Shown here in pieces: positions 17,804-27,362 of a DNA stretch of 51,305 bases. How positions within the stretch are numbered: the first letter of the stretch is position 1; each line of letters starts with the position of its first letter. Origin of the DNA: Fidelibacterota bacterium (GTDB lineage: Bacteria > Marinisomatota > Marinisomatia > Marinisomatales > S15-B10). The notes below the pieces were generated by a model. That model was not told the DNA's origin and ran no database searches. It saw only the letters and a list, made by a program, of their open reading frames with translations. The position numbers and the translations under genes were made by a program. The stretch is taken from the NCBI GenBank assembly GCA_002715465.1, contig PAYY01000034.1:1-51305 (forward strand). Direction: 5' to 3'.

Positions 17804-19219
17804 TTATCCAGAATGAAACCGGAAAGAATATAGTTTTGAATTGTTTATATTAAACTTCAACTGGACAAATTTCGATTTAATAGTTTTATTAAATTTAAGC
17901 TTTCCATTATTCATTGTATGTTTAATAGTATTAGCTTTAGAGATTTCATTTCCCTTATCATCAAGTACAATTACATTTATATAACCATCATCATTAACAT
18001 CAGCATTAATCAATATATCTTGCCCTGTGTATGGAAGAATCTTTGTTTTTATTCTACCAGGTGAAGAGATACTTTTTTGTATATAGCCAGCAAAACCATC
18101 AATGCGAAGGGTAGCAAGCGCAAGGGAACCATTACGCCATCCAAAATGTAAGTAATCGCTTGCCCCATAATAAATACGGATCTCATCATTTAAGAATACT
18201 GGTGTTGCACATGCATAAACACATCCATAATCATAATCAAATTTTTTCTCGGAGTTAGGAATTAATGGTGTACCAGGTGAAATTCTATTCCATCTTTTAG
18301 TATCTTTACTCCATGTAAGTTCTGTCCATGTCCTGTCTTCACCTGAAGAGTAAACAGCTAAAAGACCTAAATAGACACCTCCATAATAAAAAACTGGCAT
18401 TGCATATGGTTGATCATTTTTTCCTGAACCTTCTAAAACGACTTGTTCTTTTGACCAATTTTCAAAGTCATCACTTTCAATCCTGGTAACTTGCCTAAGC
18501 CTACCTTGTTGTTTAGAACCCCAACTTCTCGTTATTCCTACGTACTTCTGTATAGTTGGAGCCCAAAAAGCATTATTGTGAGTATCTCCAGCAACATCAA
18601 CTCCTTGAATGTCTTTTGCTTTTTCCCAATTTATCCCATTCATAGAAGTACTGAAAGAAAGCCCTTGAAAAATCATCTTATATTTTCGTTTAGGATCCTT
18701 TTCAAAAGAATCTTTGTAAATACCCGCACCGTGAGGCCCTCTCCAAATTATATTGTTTTCATTTGTTCCATCATATTCTACTAAACCAAGATTTGGTTTT
18801 ATCCAATTTATTCCATCTTTAGAGTAGGCATAACAGATACCCATTTCTCTCTTTAGATGTCCATCATTATATGGCATAGTCATTTCATCGTGACTTTTTC
18901 CTTTGGCTGAATAATCAACAATAAATGGACTGTACCAGCATTTATAGATTTTTTCATTTCTATCATAAATTATATTACCATATAGATTATCAAACCGTTT
19001 TTCCCAAGGTTTATCCTCTATAAAAAGTGGATTTTTAGGATGTTTAACAGGAGAACCAACTACAATTTCAGAATTTTCTACTTTTTCAATAATTTCATCA
19101 TTGAGCAAAAGAAATATCTCGTCAGCATTTTTATCTGACTGCGAAAAAAGGTTCGTTCCTAATAAAACAACAAATAAATAATGGACAATCAATTTTAGAT
19201 TTTTTATTTTCAGGCTCAT
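17804..19219 (-). CDS. Secreted glycosidase-like protein (GH32/GH43-like five-bladed propeller)
   Basis: 471 residues, ATG with AGAGGT upstream, hydrophobic signal region to about residue 26 (LFSQ). Repeated propeller strands are visible: NIIYDRNEKIYKCWYS, GICYAYSKDGINWIKP, YKMIFQG, STSMNGINWEKA, WTELTWSKDTKRWNRI, EIRIYYGASDYLHFGWR. The SxDGxxW pattern is typical of GH32/GH43/GH68-type five-bladed propellers and of related uncharacterised proteins in marine Planctomycetes and Verrucomicrobia. The last 90 residues form a beta-sandwich (ADVNDDGYINVIVLDDKGN). Catalytic acids cannot be assigned by eye. Likely acts on polysaccharide side chains outside the cytoplasm. Confidence 0.65.
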   Translation of the reverse strand: MSLKIKNLKLIVHYLFVVLLGTNLFSQSDKNADEIFLLLNDEIIEKVENSEIVVGSPVKHPKNPLFIEDKPWEKRFDNLYGNIIYDRNEKIYKCWYSPFIVDYSAKGKSHDEMTMPYNDGHLKREMGICYAYSKDGINWIKPNLGLVEYDGTNENNIIWRGPHGAGIYKDSFEKDPKRKYKMIFQGLSFSTSMNGINWEKAKDIQGVDVAGDTHNNAFWAPTIQKYVGITRSWGSKQQGRLRQVTRIESDDFENWSKEQVVLEGSGKNDQPYAMPVFYYGGVYLGLLAVYSSGEDRTWTELTWSKDTKRWNRISPGTPLIPNSEKKFDYDYGCVYACATPVFLNDEIRIYYGASDYLHFGWRNGSLALATLRIDGFAGYIQKSISSPGRIKTKILPYTGQDILINADVNDDGYINVIVLDDKGNEISKANTIKHTMNNGKLKFNKTIKSKFVQLKFNINNSKLYSFRFHSG

Positions 19220-19273
19220 TTATTTTACCTCTTTTATATAAAATAAGTGCTGGAAAATTTTCCTTATTTCTGA

Positions 19274-20011
19274 CTATTTCTTCCTTTTTGATAAAAACCA
19301 ATCGTACAATTCTTTATTTTCATAAGTTTTTGTCCATGAATCATGATATGCCTCAGGATAAAGAGTAAACTTAACATTACCATTCTCTCTTTCTAATGCT
19401 TTTACCATTCTTTCAGATTCCTCAGGTATGATTATATCATCTTTAGCACCATGAAAAACCCAAATTGGCATATTTTTTATAACTAGAGCATCATTTGGAT
19501 TACCTCCACCACAAATGGGAGCTGCGGCTGCAAATAGTTCAGGTCTTTTTGCGATTATAGCCCAAGTTCCGAAACCACCCATGCTTAAACCAGTAATGTA
19601 TACTCTGTCCTTATCTACCTTATAGTTTTCAAGAACATTTTCAAGAAGTTTTATAACACTAACTTGTGTTTCTGGATTTCTCCAGTCACTAGTCAAAGGA
19701 CATTGGGGGGATATTGTAATGAAAGGAAATGATTTATTTTTATCTACAATTTTTGGGATACCATGGATTTTGACCCAATTTAAACTATCACCTCGTTCAC
19801 CAATACCATGCAGGAAAAGTATCAATGGCCATCTATCTTTTCCTTCTTCATTATAGCTATCTGGAAGATGTAGTAAATAATTTAAATCTATCACTTCTTT
19901 ATCATGTGAATCCATGATTACTTCTGACTGTTGACCCTTAACAATAATTGTTAAAGACAGGTGAAAAATATTTAGATATAAAAAATATTTTATTAATAAG
20001 TAATAGTTCAT
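19274..20011 (-). CDS. Secreted serine esterase (dienelactone-hydrolase / carboxylesterase-like)
   Basis: 245 residues from ATG at 20011; an in-frame TTG at 20026 would add five residues, neither has a strong ribosome site. A hydrophobic N-terminus (about 10-25) suggests export. FLHGIGERGD is the oxyanion region, GLSMGGFG carries nucleophile Ser143, GAKDDIIIP gives Asp192 (or 191), and EAYHDSW gives His223: a complete catalytic triad in order. This matches PF02230/PHB-depolymerase-like esterases that remove acyl groups from polysaccharides or small esters. It sits between the YhdH-type oxidoreductase (19 nt upstream) and the GH-like gene, consistent with joint use in polysaccharide breakdown. 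Confidence 0.8.
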   Translation of the reverse strand: MNYYLLIKYFLYLNIFHLSLTIIVKGQQSEVIMDSHDKEVIDLNYLLHLPDSYNEEGKDRWPLILFLHGIGERGDSLNWVKIHGIPKIVDKNKSFPFITISPQCPLTSDWRNPETQVSVIKLLENVLENYKVDKDRVYITGLSMGGFGTWAIIAKRPELFAAAAPICGGGNPNDALVIKNMPIWVFHGAKDDIIIPEESERMVKALERENGNVKFTLYPEAYHDSWTKTYENKELYDWFLSKRKK

Positions 20012-20030
20012 TTTGAAATATTTCAAATTA

Positions 20031-21020
20031 TTACATCTTTACAATTACTCTACCCAGCATTTGGCCTTCAAGAATTTTCTTTATTTCATCTACTAAAGAA
20101 TTTAGATTGACTTCATTGCAAATAGCATCCAAACCTGTTAATTTCCATTCTCTAGAGAAACGATTCCAAATTTTTTCTTTATAATGAAGAGGTTTTTCAG
20201 CTGTATCAATTCCAATTAGACTATTTCCTCTAAGAATAAAAGGGTAAACTGAGGTCTCAAATTCAGCCCCACCTACATTTCCACAACAAGTAACAACACC
20301 TTGATAACGTATGCATGCCAAAATTGAAGATAAAGTCGCTCCTCCAGCCACGTCTACAGCGGCATGAAAAACTCCTTTGCTTAACGGCTGATTGGTTTCA
20401 TTAATATATTTATCTCTTTGAATTATTTGCGTAGCACCCAAATCAAACAAGTAATTATCTACATCTGATTTTCCTGTTAAAGCACTTACTTTAGCACCTA
20501 ATAAACTCAGAAGATTTACAGCAATTGAACCAATACCTCCGGTTGCTCCACTAACAATAACTTCAGCCTCATTCAATGGAATATGATTTAATATAGCATC
20601 TGCAGAAAAAGCTGCTGTTAATCCTGCTGTTCCAATCATCATTGCTTCTTTTGTAGAAAGATTGTCAGGACATTTAACAACCCAGTTATTAGGTACTTTA
20701 ATGTACTGGCCAAAACCTCCGCTAGTATTCACGCCTAGATCGTAACCTGACACAATAACTCGAGTTCCTTCTGGAAAATTTTTGTCAGAAGAATCCGCTA
20801 CGATTCCAGCGGCATCTATACCTGGCGTATGAGGATATTTTTGAGTTATTCCCTTGGTGCCAGTTGCTGATAGAGCATCTTTATAGTTAAGAGAAGAATA
20901 TTGAACTCGTACGATTAAATCTCCATCAGGCAATTCATTAATTGATTTTTCACGGATCTCGATTTTATAAAAATCTTGTTCATCTTGATAAGTAGTTAAA
21001 GCCTGAAAAGTTTTTCCCAT
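20031..21020 (-). CDS. yhdH: YhdH/YhfP-family zinc-free quinone oxidoreductase (acrylyl-CoA reductase-like)
   Basis: 329 residues, the usual length for the medium-chain dehydrogenase YhdH/AcuI family. SSLNYKDAL (42-50), YPHTPGIDAAG (62-72), SGYDLGVNTSGGFGQY (91-106), MIGTAGLTAAFS (128-139) and the Rossmann motif GATGGIG (158-164) are all family landmarks. Zinc-binding cysteines are absent, as expected. Members reduce activated double bonds with NADPH; AcuI reduces toxic acryloyl-CoA in DMSP and propionate metabolism. Which substrate is used here is not evident. The ATG directly follows the receptor gene's TAA (TAAATG), so it is probably translated in the same transcript. Confidence 0.9.
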   Translation of the reverse strand: MGKTFQALTTYQDEQDFYKIEIREKSINELPDGDLIVRVQYSSLNYKDALSATGTKGITQKYPHTPGIDAAGIVADSSDKNFPEGTRVIVSGYDLGVNTSGGFGQYIKVPNNWVVKCPDNLSTKEAMMIGTAGLTAAFSADAILNHIPLNEAEVIVSGATGGIGSIAVNLLSLLGAKVSALTGKSDVDNYLFDLGATQIIQRDKYINETNQPLSKGVFHAAVDVAGGATLSSILACIRYQGVVTCCGNVGGAEFETSVYPFILRGNSLIGIDTAEKPLHYKEKIWNRFSREWKLTGLDAICNEVNLNSLVDEIKKILEGQMLGRVIVKM

Positions 21021-24000
21021 TTATAAGTTAGTTGTTAATCTTAATAATGCTATTCTTCCTAAGGAAGGTCCACCAATTATTTCTACATGTTTATGATTTA
21101 AAATATTATTAAGAGTGAGATTTACTTTTACTTTATCATTTATTTCATACCCTGCATGGAAATCAAAAATAGTGTAGGGTTTTATATCGCCGTAATAGAT
21201 ACCTGAAGACCAATTAAACCCATCAACATAGCGTGCATTTAAACCCATTGAAATGGGCCATTTATTAGGATTATATTGAATCTTCATTGAACCTTTATGT
21301 CTAGGAGCATTAATAGGATCCTTATTTTTTGTTATAGGATTAAAGAATTCAGTCATTCCAAGATGTGAATAGGTTACTTCCATAGATAATTCAAGATTAA
21401 AAAAATACGTTAGACTACCATCAAGACCCCACATATCAACCTCTCCATAATTAACATAACCAACAACAACAGGTGGAGTATAACTTCTATCTTTTTTTAG
21501 AGCTGTAATACCCTGAATGTTGCCTACATTGCGCCAATTATCAAAAGATGTATCGTAATCTTCTTGATCCGCAATAATATCATTGTCGACGACATCGTCA
21601 ATATTATTTGTAACACCATCACCATCATAATCTGTTTCTAAAACGGATTTTCTTAATACTATGGGAGTAATAAATGTTACTGGACTAACAAAGCTTGAAT
21701 AATGACTAGTATAAAGATCTAAAGAACCAAAAAGTCTCTGGTTTATTCTTCCTTTATATCCAAATTCCCAAGAACTAACCTTTTCAGCTTCTAATTCAGG
21801 AAGATCCACAACCTTATTTCCATAAAAACCCTCAATTCTTGGGTCAGTTGATGGATAAAATAAAATTTGATTATCAGAATTATATGAATAATACGTACCA
21901 GCTGTAGAATCCGCATCCGGTACAGAAAAATAACTAGCCCTTCCCTTTTCATCTCTTGGAAAAACGTAACCACCTCCAGCACCTCTAGCATACACTTTAA
22001 ATATTGCTACACGTGTAACAAAAATATCCAAAAATAATGCTTGATTTGAAGGAGTATTAAATGCTGTTGCCCAGGTAAGTCTAAAATTCTGATTCTCTCT
22101 GGGTTTATGAATAATTCCTATTTTAGGTGAAACTTGAAGTCCATTAGTTTTATCAAAATTAAAATCCCATTTAAAAGGAGAATAATTACTTCCGTACTCC
22201 TGATTATTGAAATCAATAATATTAGTCAACCGGTCATGAGCATCTAATCTCGTCGCCTGAATAAATTCCCATTTAGGATTTAACTTCCAGTTTAACTGAT
22301 AATACAAACCAAACTCGTTAACTATATAACGATTGTCTTCAGAAGCTTCATCTATACCTTCATCTATATTTTCATCTATTCGCCCATCACCATCATTGTC
22401 TTCACCATCAGCATATACAATAAAATTCTGATTCCCAAGCCAACGTACTCCTGGCTCTACCTGCTCCCCTAATTCAAAGTATCCATTACCATTAGAATCG
22501 ACATAGTCTGGGATGTTATTTCCATTAAGATCTATATAATCATCACTATCCCCATCATTGTCTAAGCCATCTTTTATTGCTCCCAAGACCTTATCATCAT
22601 AAGTGGTCTTTCCAAAAGGATCAATTCCAATAGAATCCAAAGGGGTTCCAAATTGTGTCTGGTTTTGATCATTTGTTGACCAAGAAGTATATTTTTCACC
22701 TTTAGTATACCAAGTATCATCATTGCGATCATTAAAAATATATGGTGAACCTGCCTCACCGTTTCCATTATTATCTCTTAAATCGGTGCGGTTCTTATCA
22801 CTAAGAATAGTTCCTCGAGTATCAGGCATTGTAAGGAAATAATCCATGCCCCAAACAAATCTAATTTTCCCATTTTTAAATTCATTAGCATGCTGTAATT
22901 GGGCACTGAATTTTTTTGACCGGTCAAAAATAATACTTCCAGTAGCTAAATTTCTAGTAGGAGTCTCTGGATGACCTGAATAACTGGTATTTAAATATGT
23001 TTGTAAAAAGAAGTTTTTCCACCTAGTCCTAGTTTGGTAATACTTATATATCCAACCGTCGGCTAGATATCGAGCTATACCAGTAATATTTATATTCCTA
23101 GCCCAAGCATAGCCATGGGAAAATATCATGCTGAAGTCAGGACTTGGCTCCCAATCTGCTCTAAAGTTGTATCTGATATTTCTAACCCTAAAATCTGGAT
23201 AGTCTGAAATACCGTCATTATTTGCATCTTTATATTGATTCGGAAGATTACCATAGTTCATTTTAAAATCTCCCTCACCCCACTCATCGACATTATGTTC
23301 TCCTGGACTAGGTTTTCCATTTCCATCAAGATCAAGATTGTCATATTCGTCCCAAAAGCCATTACCATTTAAATCCGTGAATTCATCTCCATCCCATTTT
23401 CCATTTCCTTCCGTACCATCAGCATCTGGCGCAATATCACCAGGGTCATCATAATCTCCATCACCATTTGAATCTAGTGCCTGAACACCATCTAAGCCCC
23501 AATCGCTAAGACCTAAAATCCAACCAACGAAATCAATATAAATACTATCCCCATAAACTTCACCAATATCATAATCACCATCTCCATTAGAATCTATATA
23601 AGGTTCATTAGGAACATTCCAAAGATCACCAGTAACAGGATCCATAAATGGTGCCCAATCATTATCATTGTCTAATCCATCAGTGCCTAATTGATCATCA
23701 TAAATTCCATTATTGTTCGTGTCGAATATAATGTTTCCCTTAGAATCATATTTATAATTGCCTAAACCTTGCTTTTGCCCTCTTGTACCTGAAGTATAAC
23801 TACCAAAACGGTTTAACCAATCTGAACCTTTTTCATCACCTTCATCAATAAGGCCATCACCATCATTATCAATTCCGTCCCACCATGCTTCCATCCCATC
23901 ATCAATACCCATATCAATATTATTGTCTATAGCACCATTTCCATCATTATCAATTCCGTCTGCATAGGCCCAACCCAATTTGTCTTTTGTGACCCCCCAA

Positions 24001-25175
24001 AGAGTAATGTTATCACTAAGAAAATATCTGTTAAAGGGATCAGTAGCCGCAACATCAATCATTTCTTGCGTTATTCTTGGTGACCCAGGTTCTCCAAAAA
24101 ATTCATTTTGAGCAATATTGTCAGCCCATTTAAGACCTACCCATGAAGGATCAGATCCTTCAACTATATCTAACATGCCTCTGGTAAAAACACTTCCTTC
24201 TTCACCTATATTAGTTGGATTGTTTATTGAAAGTTGATCTATTCCATCATTCGTTAGATTCGGTCTTCCAATAAAAGCTGGGTCATGACCTTCAAACTCA
24301 TCAGGATTGTAATGCTCCCAATCCTCACCAGCTAAAACCACACCTGAGAATTTTAGTCCTAAATTTTTATACTTGTGAGCTGTTCTGAAATTCATTTTCT
24401 TAAATAGGTCTGTGTCTGCTTGGTTTAACAATCCTCCTTGAACACTTAAGCTGGTACCTTGGGTTGTCAAAGGTGAACTAGTAACAATATTTAATACACC
24501 ACTATGAGCATTAGGTCCATAAAGTGCAGAAGCAGGGCCTAGCACTACCTCAATTTGCTCTACATCATCAAATGTTACAGGTATTACATTATAGGCTGTC
24601 AGTCTTAACGATGGAACATTTGCCATTCTTCCATCCATTAGAGTTAACAATCTTGATGCCAAAGATGAATTAAAACCTCTTGCGGTCATGTTATAACTAT
24701 CTATACCAGATTGTGTAAAATCAATTCCTTTCACTCCTTTTATATAATCACCAAGGTTGGCATTGCTTTCACGACGAATCTGGGCCTTAGAGATAACGGA
24801 AATTGCTGCTGGAGCATCTTCAATGCGTTCACGACGTCTTGAAGCTGTTACTACATAAGTTTCCAATTCAATAGCCTCAGAAACAAGTTCAAGATTAACG
24901 TTAATAGTTTGATTTGATTTGATTGAAACTTGCCTCTCTAATCTTTCAAAACCGATATATGAGACAATCAAATTATAATCTCCTTGTGGAGCTTCTATCT
25001 CATACCGCCCATCTGAATCCGTGGCTGATCCAAAGCCAGTATTCTCGAGAATTATATTTGCTCCTAAAAGAGGAGAATTATCTACTTTATTACTTACTCT
25101 ACCAGAAATTATTCCAGTCTGAGCAACAATAAATGAGGATGTAAACAAAGTGATTGAAAGAAACCTTTTAACCAT
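21021..25175 (-). CDS. Large TonB-dependent outer-membrane receptor with calcium-type Asp-rich insertions
   Basis: 1384 residues, about 400 longer than a usual receptor. Signal peptide to about residue 18 (FIVAQ); CarboxypepD_reg-like domain about 22-100 (GRVSNKVDNSPLLGANI, SYIGFERLE); plug about 110-235 with YVVTASRRRERIEDAPAAIS, RGFNSS, LMDGR, VEVVLGPASALYGPNAHSG-like segment (here QIEVVLGPASALYGPN); then the beta-barrel, ending RIALLRLTTNL. Inserted into the barrel are DGIDNDGDG / DSNGDGDYD / DLNGNGFWDEYDN motifs at about 405-452, 527-625, 869-947 and 1180-1205, like thrombospondin type-3 calcium repeats. TonB-energised import of a large ligand, perhaps an oligosaccharide, is likely. No SusD-type gene is adjacent; the upstream sorting-domain protein may be the partner. 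Confidence 0.92.
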   Translation of the reverse strand: MVKRFLSITLFTSSFIVAQTGIISGRVSNKVDNSPLLGANIILENTGFGSATDSDGRYEIEAPQGDYNLIVSYIGFERLERQVSIKSNQTINVNLELVSEAIELETYVVTASRRRERIEDAPAAISVISKAQIRRESNANLGDYIKGVKGIDFTQSGIDSYNMTARGFNSSLASRLLTLMDGRMANVPSLRLTAYNVIPVTFDDVEQIEVVLGPASALYGPNAHSGVLNIVTSSPLTTQGTSLSVQGGLLNQADTDLFKKMNFRTAHKYKNLGLKFSGVVLAGEDWEHYNPDEFEGHDPAFIGRPNLTNDGIDQLSINNPTNIGEEGSVFTRGMLDIVEGSDPSWVGLKWADNIAQNEFFGEPGSPRITQEMIDVAATDPFNRYFLSDNITLWGVTKDKLGWAYADGIDNDGNGAIDNNIDMGIDDGMEAWWDGIDNDGDGLIDEGDEKGSDWLNRFGSYTSGTRGQKQGLGNYKYDSKGNIIFDTNNNGIYDDQLGTDGLDNDNDWAPFMDPVTGDLWNVPNEPYIDSNGDGDYDIGEVYGDSIYIDFVGWILGLSDWGLDGVQALDSNGDGDYDDPGDIAPDADGTEGNGKWDGDEFTDLNGNGFWDEYDNLDLDGNGKPSPGEHNVDEWGEGDFKMNYGNLPNQYKDANNDGISDYPDFRVRNIRYNFRADWEPSPDFSMIFSHGYAWARNINITGIARYLADGWIYKYYQTRTRWKNFFLQTYLNTSYSGHPETPTRNLATGSIIFDRSKKFSAQLQHANEFKNGKIRFVWGMDYFLTMPDTRGTILSDKNRTDLRDNNGNGEAGSPYIFNDRNDDTWYTKGEKYTSWSTNDQNQTQFGTPLDSIGIDPFGKTTYDDKVLGAIKDGLDNDGDSDDYIDLNGNNIPDYVDSNGNGYFELGEQVEPGVRWLGNQNFIVYADGEDNDGDGRIDENIDEGIDEASEDNRYIVNEFGLYYQLNWKLNPKWEFIQATRLDAHDRLTNIIDFNNQEYGSNYSPFKWDFNFDKTNGLQVSPKIGIIHKPRENQNFRLTWATAFNTPSNQALFLDIFVTRVAIFKVYARGAGGGYVFPRDEKGRASYFSVPDADSTAGTYYSYNSDNQILFYPSTDPRIEGFYGNKVVDLPELEAEKVSSWEFGYKGRINQRLFGSLDLYTSHYSSFVSPVTFITPIVLRKSVLETDYDGDGVTNNIDDVVDNDIIADQEDYDTSFDNWRNVGNIQGITALKKDRSYTPPVVVGYVNYGEVDMWGLDGSLTYFFNLELSMEVTYSHLGMTEFFNPITKNKDPINAPRHKGSMKIQYNPNKWPISMGLNARYVDGFNWSSGIYYGDIKPYTIFDFHAGYEINDKVKVNLTLNNILNHKHVEIIGGPSLGRIALLRLTTNL

Positions 25176-25190
25176 TTTATTCCTGAATAA

Positions 25191-25232
25191 ATAATAAACA
25201 GCCCCGTTAAAAACAACGGGGCTGTTTATTAT
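25191..25232 (-). terminator. Strong intrinsic terminator / attenuator before the receptor gene
   Basis: A perfect 18-bp stem: core AACAGCCCCGTT (25197-25208), loop AAAAAC, AACGGGGCTGTT (25215-25226), extended by A/T pairs to 25191 and 25232, with T-rich flanks on both strands. It lies 28 bp beyond the stop of the upstream sorting-domain gene and only 15 bp before the receptor ATG. It should end most transcripts of the upstream gene. Confidence 0.9.
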
Positions 25233-25259
25233 ACATTATTTATAATTTTAGTTACTCAA

Positions 25260-27038
25260 TTATTTAAGGAGTAACATTTTACCTCTTAAAACCCGGTTGT
25301 CAGATTTGACTTCATAAAAATAAACGCCAGATGGCACTCTATTATTATCAGAATCTACACCGTACCACATAATATTGTAAGTACCAGGACTTAATTCACC
25401 ACTATGAACAGTTTGTACTTTTTGACCAAGTAATGAATAGATAGTTACAGAAACATCAGAAAATTTCTCTGTGGCGAATTTAATAGTAGTAGAAGGATTA
25501 AATGGATTAGGATAATTACCATGAAGCTCAAATTTATTAGCAATAGGAGCTTCATCATCTAATGATACATACGCTGTATTATACCATCTAGACGTTGGCC
25601 TGTTTGTTGTATAGTTTGGAATACAAACATTATCAACTTCCATAATCAATCTACCTGGCTTAAACAAACCAGTTTCCGAATCAAATACGCTATCATATCC
25701 TGAATCATCAATAGCTAGATCTAGACCAGCAGCATCACTAGCTTGTTGAATAGCAGTTAATGCAACCGTAGGACCAGCCTGAAATGTTGCCAAACAAGCA
25801 GTAGATGTACCACCTGCGCTAACACATGCTTCATATAAACCTACCAGTGTTTCGGCAGCAGCTGCACCTAAAGCTGCAGCTGTAGTAGCATCAAAATAAC
25901 CTCTTGCAACAGAATCTACAGCAGCTGCAGCGGCCGTTGCAATATCCTCACCTGCTGCAAGATGTGTGTTAAAAACACTAAAAGCATTTGTAGCCTGCAT
26001 AAAATTGTATGTTAAATAATATCCAGTCGGTGCGAAAGGTTCATCACCACTAAGCGCAACTCCATCAGCTCCCAATGGATCAAAAACATAAACATGATTA
26101 GAAGTTACTAGACCATCAAAAATAGGATCACCTGTTAAAGGATTAAACTCTCCAGTAGGAACACCAGAACCTCCAAGGATTGGATAATTTGTGGAAGCAT
26201 TTACTGTTATTCCAGCAGCGGCAGCTAAAGCTGCTATATTTTTGACTGTGACCGTATCACCAGTATTAGTTGATACTCCTGTCAACGTTGTATACTCTTC
26301 TCTTTCCTCGTCCCAGCCAGATCCAGTTTCTGGGCCATTATAGTTCTCCCAATAAACTTCTAAAAAGTTCGGAGTAGTTCTTGCTGCATCTAGGTAACCA
26401 ACGGTTACTTTTCCGAAACTTTGAACCGGTGCACCAAGACCAAAGTCAGTGCCATATGTACCAGCAACAATGTCAGGTGCTTCAAATAGAGGAAAAACTC
26501 CTGATTGACCTATTCCCCAACCAAAAGTGTTGAAATAGCCGGTCATCTGTCCATCATTCCAATTAAGTGCTCCCCATGGATCAGCGTGGGTCAAATGATC
26601 ATATCCAGCTGTACTTGTCCAAGTACCATTCTCAGCCACAGGAAGAACAATAGAACCAGTTGAACAATTTACAGTTTGAGTTGTTGGATACGTACTTCCG
26701 TCATTGATTGTAAAGGTCCCATCATTGTTAAAATCAACGTTTAGTCTTATACCATTTCTTTTAAGAATCCAAGGCGCGACCAATGGTTGTTTTAGATGAA
26801 GAATTGTGTCACCTGGAGCAAAAGTCTTATAAGGGAATGTAAATAATGCATTGTCACTACTTGGCCATGATACAGTCAAAGTATGTGATGATGCACTATC
26901 AGCAAGTCCAGAAGAATCTCTTGCAACGAAATCCCATTCACTCCAAATAAAATTAACCTCCCAGTTTGCTTCAATATTTTGAGCAAAAATTGAACTGGTC
27001 AAAATTATTGGGAAAAATATTTTTATCAATCTTTTCAT
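25260..27038 (-). CDS. Secreted sorting-domain (type IX-like) protein, possible partner of the TonB receptor
   Basis: 592 residues, signal peptide ending SSIFAQ (about 20), excellent ribosome site GGGAGGA (27050-27044). The N-terminal half is beta-rich (NIEANWEVNFIWSEWDFVA, TFTINDG) with no recognised enzyme motif. An Ala-rich stretch (about 360-430; AAAAVDSVARGYF, GAAAAETLVGLYEACVSAGG) interrupts it. The C-terminus (about 505-592) is the sorting domain: NYPNPFNPSTTIKF, YSLLGQKV, VPSGVYFYEV, ending GKMLLLK. Such proteins are exported and anchored or released by a type IX-like system. Its own promoter, strong ribosome site and terminator suggest high expression. Position just upstream of the receptor suggests a surface binding partner, in the place SusD would occupy in Bacteroidota. 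Confidence 0.8.
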   Translation of the reverse strand: MKRLIKIFFPIILTSSIFAQNIEANWEVNFIWSEWDFVARDSSGLADSASSHTLTVSWPSSDNALFTFPYKTFAPGDTILHLKQPLVAPWILKRNGIRLNVDFNNDGTFTINDGSTYPTTQTVNCSTGSIVLPVAENGTWTSTAGYDHLTHADPWGALNWNDGQMTGYFNTFGWGIGQSGVFPLFEAPDIVAGTYGTDFGLGAPVQSFGKVTVGYLDAARTTPNFLEVYWENYNGPETGSGWDEEREEYTTLTGVSTNTGDTVTVKNIAALAAAAGITVNASTNYPILGGSGVPTGEFNPLTGDPIFDGLVTSNHVYVFDPLGADGVALSGDEPFAPTGYYLTYNFMQATNAFSVFNTHLAAGEDIATAAAAAVDSVARGYFDATTAAALGAAAAETLVGLYEACVSAGGTSTACLATFQAGPTVALTAIQQASDAAGLDLAIDDSGYDSVFDSETGLFKPGRLIMEVDNVCIPNYTTNRPTSRWYNTAYVSLDDEAPIANKFELHGNYPNPFNPSTTIKFATEKFSDVSVTIYSLLGQKVQTVHSGELSPGTYNIMWYGVDSDNNRVPSGVYFYEVKSDNRVLRGKMLLLK

Positions 27039-27043
27039 TTTGT

Positions 27044-27083
27044 TCCTCCCTGATGAAAAGTTTTAAAAAGTTAGATAATTATA
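27044..27083 (-). promoter_or_regulatory. Promoter -10 and strong ribosome site of the sorting-domain gene
   Basis: On the minus strand TATAAT occurs at 27083-27078, 40 nt upstream of the ATG, with no clear -35. GGGAGGA at 27050-27044 is the best Shine-Dalgarno in this part of the window, five bases from the ATG. Confidence 0.45.
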
Positions 27084-27362
27084 CTAATTGCATCAAAGAA
27101 GTTTTAATTTTTTTATTTTAGTAAAAATAAAGGGAAATTTAATCCTCTGATCTTTTAAAAATATAATTTAAATCTAATTAGAGTGATTCTCTTTATTTGT
27201 TTATATGGCCCAGCTTCCATTCTAATTTAATAGACTCCTGTACTTACGTTCATTCCTGAATTATTGGTCCCGCCCCAAAAAACTAAGTTTTGCCCAGAAT
27301 GTTGAGTTTAAGGAAGTTCAATAATTCAAGTATTAGTTTAATGTTCCTACATATATTCTTAT
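27084..27362. other. Rest of a 324-bp intergenic gap, no gene seen
   Basis: No ORF or RNA gene is recognised between the kinase-like gene and the sorting-domain gene. The stretch is AT-rich with a short GC-richer patch near 27270 (TCCCGCCCC) and no convincing hairpin. It presumably holds the remaining upstream control region. Confidence 0.4.
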
